Made by a program: the position numbers and the translations under genes. From assembly GCA_035772405.1 (NCBI GenBank), contig JAYKKM010000311.1, positions 124,001 to 188,000 of the forward strand: a stretch of 64,000 nucleotides of DNA, in the 5' to 3' direction. Below are positions 1-10,437 of the stretch, in pieces. The notes below the pieces were generated by a model. The model was not told where the DNA came from. It did no database searches and saw only the letters and a list, made by a program, of their open reading frames with translations. The stretch is from Chrysogorgia sp. JL179-B06. Taxonomy: Eukaryota; Cnidaria; Anthozoa; Scleralcyonacea; Chrysogorgiidae. Every line of letters begins with the position of its first letter. Position 1 is the stretch's first letter.

Positions 1-118
1 AACGAGATGAGCCAAAAGTCACGTACTGTAGTAGTGGGTTCTTTAATAACCTTGAAAACCTCAGGAGAGTTACTTTCCTCAGTATTACAGACCTCGCTGA
101 CATGATTATCAAGACTCG

Positions 119-263
119 TGTAACGAAGCACACACTATATCAAACTCCTTTATTCTCACAACATATCTATAAACCTTTCTATACGAACCTCAAGCACTAA
201 AGCACATGTACACTAAGTCGGTCTTAGTCTTCTCTCTATTGTATTACGTCACACATCTTCACA
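119..263 (-). repeat. Gypsy-1 3' LTR
   Basis: 145-bp repeat nearly identical to 5090-5234, with TG...CA ends. Read on the minus strand it contains AATAAA (plus-strand TTTATT near 151), a plausible poly(A) signal. Confidence 0.93.
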
Positions 264-275
264 TTCCCCCCACCT
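264..275 (-). promoter_or_regulatory. Gypsy-1 polypurine tract
   Basis: The plus strand is all pyrimidines apart from one A (TTCCCCCCCACC) immediately inside the 3' LTR, so the minus strand is purine-rich. Position and composition fit the plus-strand primer site used in reverse transcription. Confidence 0.8.
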
Positions 276-456
276 AAAATAAACATAATCGATAGCTATA
301 AATAAAGTACGTAGTCTCTAACAACTCAACCAAATTAACGATACTTTCGCAGTTAAAAGTATTTAGAGTTAATCCAAACTTAGTAAGTTCAGTAATTCAT
401 GACAGGTTGTCCATAACGAATCGGCTGTCGTCTGTTACGTCTCAGATTATATGGTA

Positions 457-3387
457 TTAGATTCTCTGCGTGCTCATTGTTTCTTTCTGCTGGTTGACAT
501 GGTTCAGGAATCTCTGGATAAAATATTGATTCATCGAGGTCAGGTCCAGAACTGTCTGTGCCTCACTTTCTAGATCTTCACAAACGTTGTCCAGGTCACC
601 ATTGTTCATTGTAAAGCGTTTCAGGTTGTTTGAATGTACAATCTTTCTCTTCTTGTTTTCCTGTAATGACTCTATTTCGCAGTTACTTTCGCAAACATCA
701 ACGACTTGGTAAGGACCAATGTACTTTTCATCCAGTCCTCTAGCTCTAAAATTCTTCAGAAGTACTGTATCTCCAACATTGAAGCTTTTGCTACGCTGTG
801 AGCGATACCTTGAATCATAACTACGCTTCTGTTTCTGTTGGGCTTGTTTGATTCTCTTCTTTACTATCTCTCGAAGGATGTTCTGTCTCTTCTTTAAATC
901 CTCTAGGTACCTCGCTGGTCCATGGGTCGGTTTAGTGGCTAGTTCTTCTTTTTCCACGCCCAAGGGTAATCTGACGTCTCTCCCATATAACATTTCAAAC
1001 GGTGTTACTCATGTGGATGATTGCTTGCTTACTCGGTAGGCTAACAACGCGTGAGGAAGTTGCTCGTCCCAATAGTCCTTGTCTTTATTAACTCTCATTC
1101 GTAGAAGGGACTTCAAAATGCCATTAAATCGTTCACAAAGTCCGTCTGTCTGTGGATGATACGCTGTCGTTCTCCTCTTCTCTATTCCAAACAACTGACA
1201 CATACTAGCAACCAGATGGGACTCGAAGTTTCGGCCTTGATCTGTGAGCAAAACAGAAGGCATACCATGCCTAGCAAAGACTTGTTCAAGTGCTCGAACT
1301 ACTGTCTCAGCCTCTTGGTTAGGAAGAGCTTCTGCTTCAGCGTATTTCGTGTAGTAGTCAATAATGGAAAGGATGTACTTGTTTCCTTGACGGGTCGACT
1401 TTAAGGGACCAATGAGATCTACTCCTATCATGTAAAAGGGCACTGGAACAACTTCAATTGGCTTCAGTGGCCATCGAGGCCTTGGCACAACTTTGTTTCG
1501 GGCACAAACTTCACAGCTTTTGCAGAATTCTTCGGTAGCTTTGAAAAATCCTGGCCAATAAAATCTTCTCTGGATCATTTCGAACGTTTTTGCTACTCCG
1601 AGATGGCCAACTTGTCGATGTGCTTCTTTCAAAATCGTAGCTGATGCAAATTTGGATATAACAATTTGCGATCTTTCTTTACTTGTTTCGTCACTCCACT
1701 TTCGGCAAAGAACGTTATTTTCAATCACTAATGACTCGAAGACATTGTACAATGCTTTTAACATCTCACTTGCATCCTTTGGCTTTTGATCTGGTTGGCA
1801 ACCATTCAATACCCATCCCTTCACTAGTAGAATATCTTCATCAAGATTTTGGATCTCTTCAAACTCGTTCCATGACAACGTTGAAACCTGGATACTGTTA
1901 ACTGGAGCACGAGATAGTGCATCTGCATGTTGCATCGAACTACCTGGCATGTGTTCTATGGAATAATCATACTCTTCCAGCTTCAAAATCCAACGTGCCA
2001 GCTTGCCATTTGGATGTTTTATATTCCTCAGCCACTTCAGAGCTTTGTGATCTGTAAATATGGTCACCTTCCTCCCATAAACATATGGATGGAAATACTG
2101 TAGGGCCCAGACTATAGCATATGCTTCCTTTTCAGTTGTCGTCCAATTTTTCTCTGAACCCGAGAAGGCTTTAGATGCATAAGAAATAACTTTCTCTTCT
2201 CCATTTCCATTCTTTTGGGCTAATACTGCTCCTACTCCCACATCACTTGCATCAGTATACAGAATGTAGTCTCCATCTGTATCTGGGAACCCTAGGACTG
2301 GAGTTGAAATAAGATGTTCTTTCAGGGTTTCAAATGCATTTTGACAGTTCTTGTCCCAGGCAAATGTCACATCTTTCTGGGTAAGACGGTTTAATGGACA
2401 GGCAATATCGCTGAAACCAGAGATAAAACGTCGATAGTAGGATGTCATACCCAAGAATCGCTTTAATTCTGTAAGATCTTTTGGTGCTGGATACCTGCTA
2501 ATAGCTTCCACTTTCCTGGGGTCTGGGGTGAGACCTGATGCCGAAATGGAAAAACCAAGGAAATCTACCTTTGATTGTCCGAAATGGCATTTCGACAGTT
2601 TCAGTTTCAGTCCTGCTTTGTTGATGGCTTCTAGAACTTCTCTCAGATTCTCCAAATGCTGGTCATAAGATCGGCCAACGACGAGGACATCATCTAGATA
2701 TACAAGACACTTCAGGGGCAGGAGACCTTCTAGGACTGCTTTGGAATGTGGGAACTGCATTCGTCAAACCAAATGGCATACGCAGGAATTCGTAATGACC
2801 ACCTCCTGGGATTACGAAAGCGGTTTTATCTTGACTGGACTCTTCAACAGGAACCTGCCAATAACCAGATGCTAAATCGAGTGTTGAGAAATATTGGTGT
2901 CCAGATAATGTGTCGATCAAGTCAGCAATTTGAGGTAAAGGGAAAGCATCTTTTACTGTGACATCATTTAGTTTACGAAAGTCCATACAAAATCGCCATG
3001 TTCCATCTTTTTACGCACCAATACTATGGGGCTTGACCAGGGTGAATTACTTGGTTTGATCACTTTCTTCTTTAGCATTTCCTTCACTTGCTCTTCTACA
3101 ACAGGTCGAAGTGCATTTGGTAAACGTCGGGGCAACTGTTTTACTGGGGTTGCTACTCCTGTTTCAATTTTGTGTTTTGCCAAGGATGTTAGGCCAAACT
3201 CTCCAGAACTTGTGGCAAAGGTGTCTTGGTAACTCTTCAAGAGATGTTTCATTCTTTTCTTCTCTTCCGGTTTCAGATTACTCAGTTCAAACTTGATTTC
3301 ATCTTGGCTTGTGCAGTGGTTGTCTTTCGGCTCGAAAACTGGGTCTTGCATCTCAACATCAGCTTGTTGTAGATCGCCTACCTTCAT
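457..3387 (-). pseudogene. pol: Gypsy-1 pol (RT, RNase H, integrase), broken
   Basis: Pol polyprotein of Gypsy-1. The RT N-terminal part (SPWSSPIVLVRKK) lies at 2968-3387, the palm with the LVYLDDVLVVG active site at about 2700, RNase H (YTDASDVGVGAVLAQ) near 2250, the integrase HHCC zinc region and DDE core (DQGRNFESH, HPQTDGLCERFNG) at about 1600-1090, and a GPY/F-type end (KYIGPYQV) near 720. Damage: the stretch about 2760-2980 is in a different frame from both sides, so two compensating frameshifts flank it; a TGA at 1009-1011 cuts the integrase just before a VTPFEMLYGR motif, and the same frame continues to 457. Pol is in a different frame from gag-protease, which ends in TAA TAA at 3426-3431, so a natural frameshift or a mutation separates them. 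Confidence 0.93.
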
Positions 3388-3425
3388 TCCTTTGTACAGT
3401 TTAACTGGCTCTGCTCCAGGATTTA

Positions 3426-5036
3426 TTATCTAAATGGGCACTGTTCTCTCGGGCGAACAAAAACTCGGGCAACCAGGACACCTTTTCCGGTCAAGCTCAT
3501 GTTAGGTTCCATAACACTTTCGGTAATGATTGGGTTTTTGATTCGGGCTATTCGAAACACTTCATGTTTAGCTGGAACTTCTACATCTTGGTCCAAGACA
3601 ACAGCACCGGAATCTGTGACACTTGAATCAAATACAAACAAAGATTTGGTCGTCGCATCTGGAAATTTTAGCACCATTTTTGCAATGTCAACAATGACTT
3701 TGTTATTCATTAGCCAATCCAGGCCTAAAATAATCTCAGAAATTATCTCGTTGGCAACGTAAAATTCCTGACTAGACATCTTCCCTTCGCTAACATCAAC
3801 ATCTAAGGTAGTTTTGCCCAAAATACCGATTGGGGAATTGTTGGCGGCCTCAGCGACAATATCGGACGGTGACAATGAAGTGTTGCTTGGCTTCAATGAT
3901 TGCCATTCATCTTTACTGATCAGTGAAATCGACGCACCTGTGTCAACAATACAAAGTTTCGATTTCCCGTTTATCTGAGCTTCGACCATAAGCGTTTTTC
4001 TTTTATTTGCTGGTGAAATCGTTGATAATCTTATCTTCGGATTGTTTTTGTTTTGGTTACTGTTTATGTCTTGACTCTGACCATACACAGTCTCTCTTTT
4101 GATGTCTTCCAATTTCACATGACAAAACTTTGAAATATGTCCTTGTTTACCACAACGATAACAAACTGGAGGCTGTCTATTCGAAAAATTATTACCTTGA
4201 TCTTTTGGCACATCAAAACCTTGTCTAGGATTCGATGAAAAGCAGTTACGGGCCAAATGTCCTGGCTTGTGGCACTGGAAACACATTCTAGGCGAAGACG
4301 AAGTGTTCCTTTGTCTAAAACTGCTGATCGTTGGGCATTGTTTGGCAATATGTCCAAATCCATTACACGAATAACACGTTTTCGCCGTAGGTAGTGAATT
4401 TACTGCTCCAATGGTCATCATTCTACTTTGTTTCTGAATCTGTGCTGCCGACGTTTCTGCTGCCAATGTTTGCATGGTAGCGTTCGCTGCTTCAAATCTC
4501 CTTGCAATCAACAAAGCTTCGTCCAAATTGGTCGGTGGTTCTTGCAATAGTTTACTTTGCGTAGCACGATCTCTTTGTCCAAGAATAAATTGATCGACTA
4601 ATCTACTACAGTATTCATCACCTTGAAAACCACATTTAGCTCCAGCTTCTCTCAGCGACACAGCATAACAGTCAACTGACTCACCTGGCTCCTGCTCACG
4701 GCGGTGGAAATTATATCTCTTCTCGGTCGACGTTTGATTTCTTTCAAATAATGACTTCAGCTTCTTAATCCAATTTTTATACGCGTCGACTCCTTCGACA
4801 AATTCGACTGATTCTGCAAGGCGAAAGGCGTCTTCATTGAGGTTAAACAACAACGCAAACCTTTGTTTCTTCTCATCTTTAAGCTCAACTGCTTCGAAAA
4901 ACAAATCGGATTTTTTCACAAACAAATCAAAGTCATCTCCAATCTTAAACTTGTCGGGTCTTCTAAACAATGAATATGATAACTTGTTTATTTCGGCGTT
5001 CGGAACTTGAACAGCTCCTTCTTCTTCTTCAGCCAT
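3426..5036 (-). CDS. gag: Gypsy-1 Gag with nucleocapsid zinc knuckles and aspartic protease
   Basis: 536-aa open frame starting at ATG 5036, about 35 bp inside the primer binding site. The N-terminal half is a retrotransposon Gag domain (capsid-like segment with WIKKLKSLFERN). Three CCHC zinc knuckles follow near residues 220-310 (CYSCNGFGHIAKQC, CFQCHKPGHLARNC, CYRCGKQGHISKFC), which in this family bind RNA during packaging. A retroviral-type aspartic protease follows with active site VDTGASISLIS near residue 365 and the second conserved motif IILGLDWL near residue 440. Gag forms the particle and the protease matures it. The frame has no internal stop. It is unusual only in having three knuckles. 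Confidence 0.93.
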   Translation of the reverse strand: MAEEEEGAVQVPNAEINKLSYSLFRRPDKFKIGDDFDLFVKKSDLFFEAVELKDEKKQRFALLFNLNEDAFRLAESVEFVEGVDAYKNWIKKLKSLFERNQTSTEKRYNFHRREQEPGESVDCYAVSLREAGAKCGFQGDEYCSRLVDQFILGQRDRATQSKLLQEPPTNLDEALLIARRFEAANATMQTLAAETSAAQIQKQSRMMTIGAVNSLPTAKTCYSCNGFGHIAKQCPTISSFRQRNTSSSPRMCFQCHKPGHLARNCFSSNPRQGFDVPKDQGNNFSNRQPPVCYRCGKQGHISKFCHVKLEDIKRETVYGQSQDINSNQNKNNPKIRLSTISPANKRKTLMVEAQINGKSKLCIVDTGASISLISKDEWQSLKPSNTSLSPSDIVAEAANNSPIGILGKTTLDVDVSEGKMSSQEFYVANEIISEIILGLDWLMNNKVIVDIAKMVLKFPDATTKSLFVFDSSVTDSGAVVLDQDVEVPAKHEVFRIARIKNPIITESVMEPNMSLTGKGVLVARVFVRPREQCPFR

Positions 5037-5069
5037 GATTTTATATCTCGCTCATCAGTTATTTATTTG

Positions 5070-5086
5070 TCTCGGTGGGACCTCCA
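5070..5086 (-). other. Gypsy-1 primer binding site (tRNA-Gln)
   Basis: The plus strand reads TCTCGGTGGGACCTCCA, which matches the 3' end of metazoan tRNA-Gln including CCA over 17 nt. It lies 3 nt inside the 5' LTR, so the minus strand pairs with the primer tRNA. Confidence 0.85.
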
Positions 5087-5089
5087 AAA

Positions 5090-5234
5090 TGTAACGAAGC
5101 ACACACTATATCAAACTCCTTTATTCTCACAACATATCTATAAACCTTTCTATACGAACTTCAAGCACTAAAGCACATGTACACTAACTCGGTCTTAGTC
5201 TTCTCTCTATTGTATTACGTCACACATCTTCACA
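5090..5234 (-). repeat. Gypsy-1 5' LTR
   Basis: 145-bp partner of 119-263. The promoter of the element is expected here because transcription runs leftward into gag. Confidence 0.93.
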
Positions 5235-5724
5235 CTCGCATGTATGCTAACCTTAGACATGCTACAAGTCATCCACTCTTGAGTTTTGCTCAAAGCGCGA
5301 GCATAAAAAAGCAAAGGGTTGAGGACTTTTAAAAGTCTATGCTAACCTGTATTTTTCCCAGTAATTGTACTGACGTTGAATTTACTGCAGTTGCTCACAA
5401 GGCTGACGTCAATGCAACTTGCATTTTCTTTATTTGCAAGACTATTCTGACAATCACAAGGTTTGCCTTTACCCTCCGTCGCAAAATACGTAGCCACAAA
5501 CACTCCTTGATGTAAACACCCCTTAGTCTCACATAAACGAGAGGCGGGATCTCGGTAAAGAGGGCTAGACCTACCAAGATAGCCAGCCCTCCCCATGCAT
5601 ATAAACACCCGCTAAGTCTAAATATCTCAAGAAGTAACTTATGTAAGAGCTGTAAATTGTTATTCCTCATTGTTTTAAGAGTTTTTTCAAATAAGACAAA
5701 CTTAATTTTCGATTAATTGGCACT
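5235..5724. other. Non-coding spacer
   Basis: AT-rich DNA between Gypsy-1 and a MITE fragment. I see no convincing gene; open frames here are short and overlap each other on one strand. Confidence 0.5.
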
Positions 5725-6090
5725 TTAAAGTACCTATCCGAAGTTTGGCTATTTTACACATTTGCGACCGTTGGAATCTCTTGAGAAGAATTGTAAAATA
5801 TTTTGCCGTGCGAAAATTTCATCTTCATACCTTTTCCCCCTGTTATAAAGTGATTTACTATTCGCATGAAATGACGCCAAAGCATGGACACGCTAAAGCA
5901 TGGACACGCAAAAACATTGCACATTGATTCAGCAGTGAAATACAATGAAGGTTTAGGAATTGAGCGAATTTTGTCTAAACAGGTGTGTTTAAAGTTGAGA
6001 GCCAAACTTTCTTTTTATTTCACTGTTGGTGCTGCTTTGACGTCATTTCTGTGAATAGTGAATCAACTTTAGCAGGGAAAATTTAGATCG
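5725..6090. repeat. Fragment of a TTAA-flanked MITE family
   Basis: Begins TTAAAGTACCTATCC and carries internal sequence (GAAAATTTCATCTTCAT, later AACTTTAGCAGGGAAAATTT) shared with the complete copies at 36544-36883 and 55943-56390. The right TIR is not recognisable, so this copy is truncated or diverged. Confidence 0.6.
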
Positions 6091-6320
6091 CGTGGATATC
6101 TCTCCCACGCATGGAGAATGCGTTGCACGACTGCAGAAGAGAAGGAAGGAAAAGCAATTAGCCACAGAACCAAATGTATATATTAGGTATATTCAAAGTA
6201 AATGGTTTGAACCTAGGAGTATCTGCATTAGAAGTTGATCGTCCACGTTGTTGTAATCTTGAGAAAGACTGTTGTTGGTGACTGACGTTTCGACGTCCTC
6301 ACCGGCGGTCATCTTCAGAG

Positions 6321-7062
6321 AGTAGTAATATATATATATATATATATATATATCAATGTGTTTGGGACTGGACCGAGCTCTAAGCCAATCAGAATCAAGA
6401 ATTGATTTGAATGGACCAATCAGAGCACAGCCAGTCACAAATTTCCAGGGGGGTTGAATAGTTTTAAGGTGTGGTCACTCTGTAAAGAGCGACCAGCCAT
6501 CAAATCAGGGGAATATGCACCTGGTCGTATACAAGAGGTTTTTGTATAAAATTAGTCAAAAAGTGGTCGCGGTCAAGAGTATATATATCACTTTGCTCGT
6601 GTTGTTGTACGACCAGTTTTTTAGTCGTCCCTGAGTTTAACGACCAGAGAGATTGAAGGTCATTCAAGGTGAATAGTGTTAAGCAAGTACTGACGTCATT
6701 TGCTATACGGGGTTGAAAGCAGTGATGAACCAGGAACAGGATGTTTAAGTCGTAGAATTTAGTGTTTCAAACAACTGATAATCAGTGCGGAAAGTTTGCC
6801 CAGAACCCAAACATGTCTAAGGTGAAAAGGTTTACTCTAGACATGTTTGGGTTCTGTGCAAACTTTCCCCACTGATTATCAATTATTCGGAACACGAAAT
6901 TTTATGACTAAACATCCTGTTCCTGGTCCATCACTGCTTTCAACCCCATATGGCATCCGAGACAGCACTTAATCAGATCATCATTCACACTGTGATATAT
7001 ATATACTGACACACACACCGTGTTTTTGAAAAAAAATACAAAAAATTATATTATACATAACC
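6321..7062. repeat. Element A left TIR
   Basis: About 742 bp matching 20743-21484 in reverse complement at high identity. It starts AGTAGTA then (TA)n, has at least six CGACCA/TGGTCG motifs in alternating orientation between about 6488 and 6650, then a 239-bp palindrome (6709-6947) and ends in an A/T-rich block. The repeated motif looks like a binding-site array, but its binder is unknown. Confidence 0.92.
6709..6947. repeat. Long palindrome inside left TIR of element A
   Basis: Starts GGGGTTGAAAGCAGTGATG and ends with the reverse complement CATCACTGCTTTCAACCCC. The central 50-bp arms around AAACATGTCTA pair almost perfectly, and the whole 239 bp can fold into one hairpin with arms of about 119 nt. 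Confidence 0.9.
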
Positions 7063-7957
7063 ATCATACCTCACCCGATGTGATGTATACTTACGTGCAC
7101 GTGCCATCCAAAAACGCCATATTTTTTATTCAAAGACTTGTAATGTAGTATGAAATAAAAATAATCAGTTTTGGACTACCTTATTTTTATTTGAAGAGTA
7201 GTAATGTGTTTTGAAATAAAATACTTTGAATTAATCATAGAAATTTCCACCATGGAGCTCTTACCTCGACGCCATCTTATGGCCGAATGACTGATATTCT
7301 CTAGTTACTGTATATTTAAAAATGATATTTCCTCAAAATATTTTAAGATGATATATCTTATAAAAATTATTTTGGATGTTTCTTCCAAAAAGTTTGAGGG
7401 TTATAGTTTTGAAAAACCTCAAAATAATTTTAGATGAAATATTACCCAATAAAAATATTAGAGTTGTGGAAAAAGTTTTAAAACCGTAAAAGTGTTTTAT
7501 TAAATTTGGAGAAAACTCCAAATAAATTTTAAGAGAATTGTAGTGTATATAAGCAGATGTTTTTTCATATTTTATCAGTTGTATGTGTTTTTCTCGCTTG
7601 TAAGTTGTGCTTCGGCACAAGACTCTGAATTCTTCCAATGTTCTGTTTATTATTAAACTGCATTGGCGCGCGTTCAACCCGTAGTCGAATTTGCGATTCG
7701 AATGAGATTGGCTCAGGTCCATAGCGACAATCTGGTCATCCCTTATTCAATGAATTGCTTATTTTACGCCAGGGTTGTTCGTTAGCATATGATGAAAGAG
7801 TTAGCTATAGTAAAAACACACACGATGTAAAAAGTGGGATGAATTATTATTAAAAACACATATTTACAAAACGAAAGTTACACATACAAGTTCGTTATGC
7901 ATTTAAGGGGTTCACGTGTTGGATATAAAACCCCTACAAAATTAAAAATAAACAGTT
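7063..7957. other. AT-rich non-coding block of element A
   Basis: Contains short direct repeats (GTAGTATGAAATAAAA and GTAGTAATGTGTTTTGAAATAAAA near 7145-7230) and A/T-rich sequence with repeated CCTCAAAATA strings at 7330-7450. A TATATAAGCAGA string near 7550 resembles a TATA box. I find no protein I can support. Confidence 0.5.
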
Positions 7958-8344
7958 TTAATTTTTCTGTTTTACCATTGTTTGGGTTTTTTCGTAGAAC
8001 ATGTAGGCCTCACCCCTGCTATCCACATACCCCCACACGCGGGGGTCATCGTCGTCGTCGTCTTCCCGGGGTTCGAACTCATCAAATTCGTATTCAGAGT
8101 CCGGTTGGACTCTGAACGCCCACTCGCTCTCTTCGTTCTCTGCCACCAGCAGGATCCCCGGCACGTCCGTTTCTACGGTATTCTCTTCTGAGGGTGGAGG
8201 AATGGTTTCTTTCTAAGAGAAAATAAAAAAAACATAATAAATACATGTCGATTGTATACAGACAGTAAAAACATTTTATCGCTATCTTACATTGACTTCT
8301 GTATTTTTCGATTCCTCCGTGATCTTTTTAGTTTGTTCGGCCAT
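7958..8344 (-). CDS. Acidic VWGY/FYE protein, two exons (left-end copy)
   Basis: Spliced gene. Exon 1 (8344-8291) encodes 18 aa from ATG 8344; the intron 8213-8290 is 78 nt with GTAAGA donor and TTCTTAG-type acceptor, phase 0; exon 2 (8212-7958) encodes 84 aa. The 102-aa product is acidic, with an EYEFDEFEPRE stretch, a run of six Asp, then PRVWGYVDSRGEAYMFYE and a basic tail. The same layout (FEFDEYRVEEE, Asp/Glu run, KVWGYTDTGGKQFYFYE) occurs near the other end of the element at 19212-19556, on the opposite strand, so the two genes are paralogues that each read outward to their TIR. A CCAAT and TATA promoter lies 65-120 bp upstream. I do not recognise the family; the conserved tail suggests a binding module. 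The splice is predicted from sequence only. Confidence 0.65.
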
Positions 8345-8408
8345 CGCGTGTTTTTTCTTGGGTCTTCAGCTTGAATTCGTTGTGGTTTGAGACGTTCTTA
8401 CGTGCGTA

Positions 8409-8462
8409 TTTTATAATCACGGTCTGCGGGCTATTACAAGGGTTTAGCGGTTTGACCAATCA
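8409..8462 (-). promoter_or_regulatory. CCAAT/TATA promoter of the left VWGY gene
   Basis: On the minus strand ATTGGTCAAACCGCTAAACCC is followed about 40 bp later by GATTATAAAATACGC, then ATG at 8344. The same ATTGGTCAAnCGCTAAnCC plus TTATAAAA pattern precedes the paralogue at 19212. Confidence 0.65.
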
Positions 8463-8524
8463 TAGTATCTATAATCAAACCCTCCCCCGTATCTAACCAA
8501 TCAGAGCTAGTTCATTAAAGCTTT

Positions 8525-8770
8525 CATGTCAAAACAAGTGAATTATTATTGGTAGGAACAATACGTGTTGTTAAACGCTTAGGGACGCGTATATATAATA
8601 AGCGTCTTGTTCTAATTCTTCCCCTTATGTCAAAGCAGTTGATTAATAATATGGGTAGGAACAATGTGTGTTGTTAAACGCTTAGGGACGCGTATATATA
8701 ATAAGCGTCTTGTTCTAATTCCTCCCCTTATGTCAAAACAGTTGATTAATAATAGGGGTAGGGACAATAA
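8525..8770. repeat. 102-bp tandem repeat with TATA core
   Basis: Two full units and part of a third, starting at about 8525, 8627 and 8729. Each has ATGTCAAAnCAnnTGAnTnA then CGCTTAGGGACGCG-TATATATAATAAGCGTC, whose ends CGCTTA and TAAGCG are inverted. The region also holds the GGGATTAAAGAC motif seen repeatedly in this element. Confidence 0.8.
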
Positions 8771-9222
8771 ATTTGTGTTGCGGGATTAAAGACGTGGAAT
8801 TATAATTAGCAATTGGGTCTACGATATCAAAAGTTTGATGTATTATACGTGTTGGGGATTAGCGGCCATTTTGTTTGTGTACTTTGGAGATACGTATTTT
8901 TAATGAGTTCTACGCGTAATTAATACATCAACTGTATAGACAGGTTAGGGATTAGCAGGCATTTTGAGGGGGGATTAGTCCCTATATATTCCCCGTCTAT
9001 GTTTAAATATGTCTATATTCTAGATATTTAAGCATTTTTACACTTATTTAACACATTTTTATGCTTTTTAGTGCTTTTTAGTGCTTTCATTTTTATGCTT
9101 TTCATACAATTTAGTATATATTTTTAAGATACCCGTTAAACAAATTTGCTCGATATCGAGAAGAGTGTTAATTAATTCATACATGTCAAAACAGATGATA
9201 AATGGTTTTTAATACACGTGTT
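8771..9222. other. Intergenic region of element A
   Basis: AT-rich DNA with several copies of short motifs (GGGATTAGnGGCCATTTT near 8850, 8947) and a TGCTTTTTAGTGCTTTT direct repeat near 9063. No gene recognised. Confidence 0.5.
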
Positions 9223-9572
9223 TTAACGTAATACTTCTGGATTGTTACAACACATTGTTGAAGAGTTTACAAAGAAGACGTGCTTGTCAACGAGATCTTT
9301 TTGATTTTCGTTTCGATGAATCACAGCAATAATAATTCCAGCTTGGACATCCAGTCGGGTATTAAGAACAGAGGTGAGGTTAAAATCTTTTAATATTATC
9401 CCGCATCGGTCATCTAGCCAAATTTTACCCGGTCATTTAGCCAATTTTTATTAGCGGCCATAAAGTCAACCACGTAAAAATCAGAGTCTAGACACATTGT
9501 ATATAAAAACTCAGAGCTGTATAACTTCACGTTATCAAGTTTAATTTCGTTTATATCTATACTTGTTGCCAT
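9223..9572 (-). pseudogene. Small unknown gene with one frameshift
   Basis: From ATG 9572 a frame reads MATSIDINEIKLDN... for 52 codons to TAG near 9414, and a second frame continues (IILKDFNLTSVLNTRLDVQA, then FFVNSSTMCCNNPEVLR) to a stop at 9223-9225. The switch coincides with a 23-bp imperfect tandem duplication (GGCTAAATGACC / GGCTAGATGACC), which explains the frame change. The protein would be about 115 aa and is unknown to me. A TATATATATAGA string sits about 45 bp upstream of the ATG. Confidence 0.45.
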
Positions 9573-9629
9573 GATGAGACTTGTCTGATAAATGTTTTTG
9601 GGTAGAGATGTCTATATATATACAAAGGA

Positions 9630-10010
9630 TTAATCTTTTACAATGAATATATATTGATTGGTAAGATACACACTTTTACCAATATTAGCGTGTTCGGATG
9701 AATCGAATTCTATTTTAAAATAATTGTTATATTCATCGTTAAAAAAAAGTTCATACATCTGTGTCGGTTCGACAGCAGGTTTGGGTATGGGTCTTGAACC
9801 AATTAACTGTAGATTTCGTTCACGAGATAGATTCTTCATAGATATTATATCTATAAATTTTGCTTGATTCATTGTTGATAGGGTGGAAGAGCATCGATAT
9901 GTACATTCACAAATTGACCGATCAAATGTGTAAAATCGTCCGATGAGTAGGTATATATTTCTCATCCCATAACAATAGTATCTTATATAGTATTCTATCG
10001 GCACGTGCAT
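9630..10010 (-). CDS. Unknown protein, 126 aa
   Basis: Open frame with an aromatic and Cys-rich N-terminal part (YYIRYYCYGMRNIYLLIGRF) and a more ordinary soluble C-terminal part (YELFFNDEYNNYFKIEFDS). The start at 10010 overlaps a 44-codon frame (9995-10129, MIAGTKENPLLVIITDLAKYF...) in another frame, so the two may be one gene with a frameshift. Neither part resembles a family I know. It follows the divergent promoter region 10290-10437 on the minus side. Confidence 0.4.
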   Translation of the reverse strand: MHVPIEYYIRYYCYGMRNIYLLIGRFYTFDRSICECTYRCSSTLSTMNQAKFIDIISMKNLSRERNLQLIGSRPIPKPAVEPTQMYELFFNDEYNNYFKIEFDSSEHANIGKSVYLTNQYIFIVKD

Positions 10011-10129
10011 TTGTTTGGTAACATATCCACTTTACGACATTTAAGCACTTGATATTCAATGTGTGAAAAATACTTTGCTAAATCGGTAATTATTACCAAC
10101 AGAGGATTTTCTTTAGTACCTGCAATCAT
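9995..10129 (-). CDS. Short upstream frame, possibly the N-terminus of the 9630-10010 gene
   Basis: 44 codons from ATG 10129, ending in TAG. A TTTTTTTTAG acceptor-like tract lies just upstream, so this could also be an exon. The function is unknown. Confidence 0.3.
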   Translation of the reverse strand: MIAGTKENPLLVIITDLAKYFSHIEYQVLKCRKVDMLPNKCTCR

Positions 10130-10289
10130 TTTGAAAGTGTTCTAAAAAAAATATGACTTCTAACATGTGTTTTTATATCTTTTCCTACAACGTTTTACCC
10201 GATAAATATTTTAGGGCAATGTGTACATGCATTATTAAGTCAACAAAAAGATTAAAAAGATTTACATGTATTAGTAATAGTCGGGTAAT

Positions 10290-10437
10290 CGTCTTATAAT
10301 ATTGATTTTATCATTCAACCAATGAGAATACCCCGAATTTTTATTAGGGAATTAAGTTCAACCAATCAGGTTACCCCATTTTTTTTACCGTGTCCTTTAT
10401 AAGCGTTTGTTTCTAAATTTTTAGGCACAATCTCAGC
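10290..10437. promoter_or_regulatory. Divergent CCAAT/TATA promoter region
   Basis: Contains two CAACCAATnAG boxes (near 10317 and 10360). On the plus strand CTTTATAAGCG follows about 40 bp before ATG 10438; on the minus strand ATTGG is followed by ATATTATAAGAC near 10295. This fits two genes reading away from each other. Confidence 0.55.

Larger units (their letters stand above)
119..5234 (-). mobile_element. Gypsy-1, Ty3/gypsy LTR retrotransposon
   Basis: A complete-length LTR retrotransposon of about 5.1 kb read on the minus strand. Its two 145-bp LTRs (119-263 and 5090-5234) start TG and end CA and differ at about two positions, so the insertion is young. CTCG directly precedes the left LTR (115-118) and directly follows the right one (5235-5238), giving a 4-bp target duplication, or 5 bp (ACTCG) if the terminal A is shared. 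Domain order is gag, protease, RT, RNase H, integrase, which is the Ty3/gypsy order. The gag-protease frame is intact; pol is broken, so this copy is not autonomous as it stands. Confidence 0.95.

Noticed and set aside
6286..6320. Hammerhead ribozyme on the minus strand at the element A border (CTGAAGA ... GAAAC)
   Set aside because: The core strings exist but I could not draw a proper stem II or stem I, so I kept it only as a hint of Penelope-derived DNA.
7296..7735. Possible solo LTR in element A (TG start, TATATAAGCAG box, T-rich end)
   Set aside because: No partner LTR, no CA end and no target duplication could be found.
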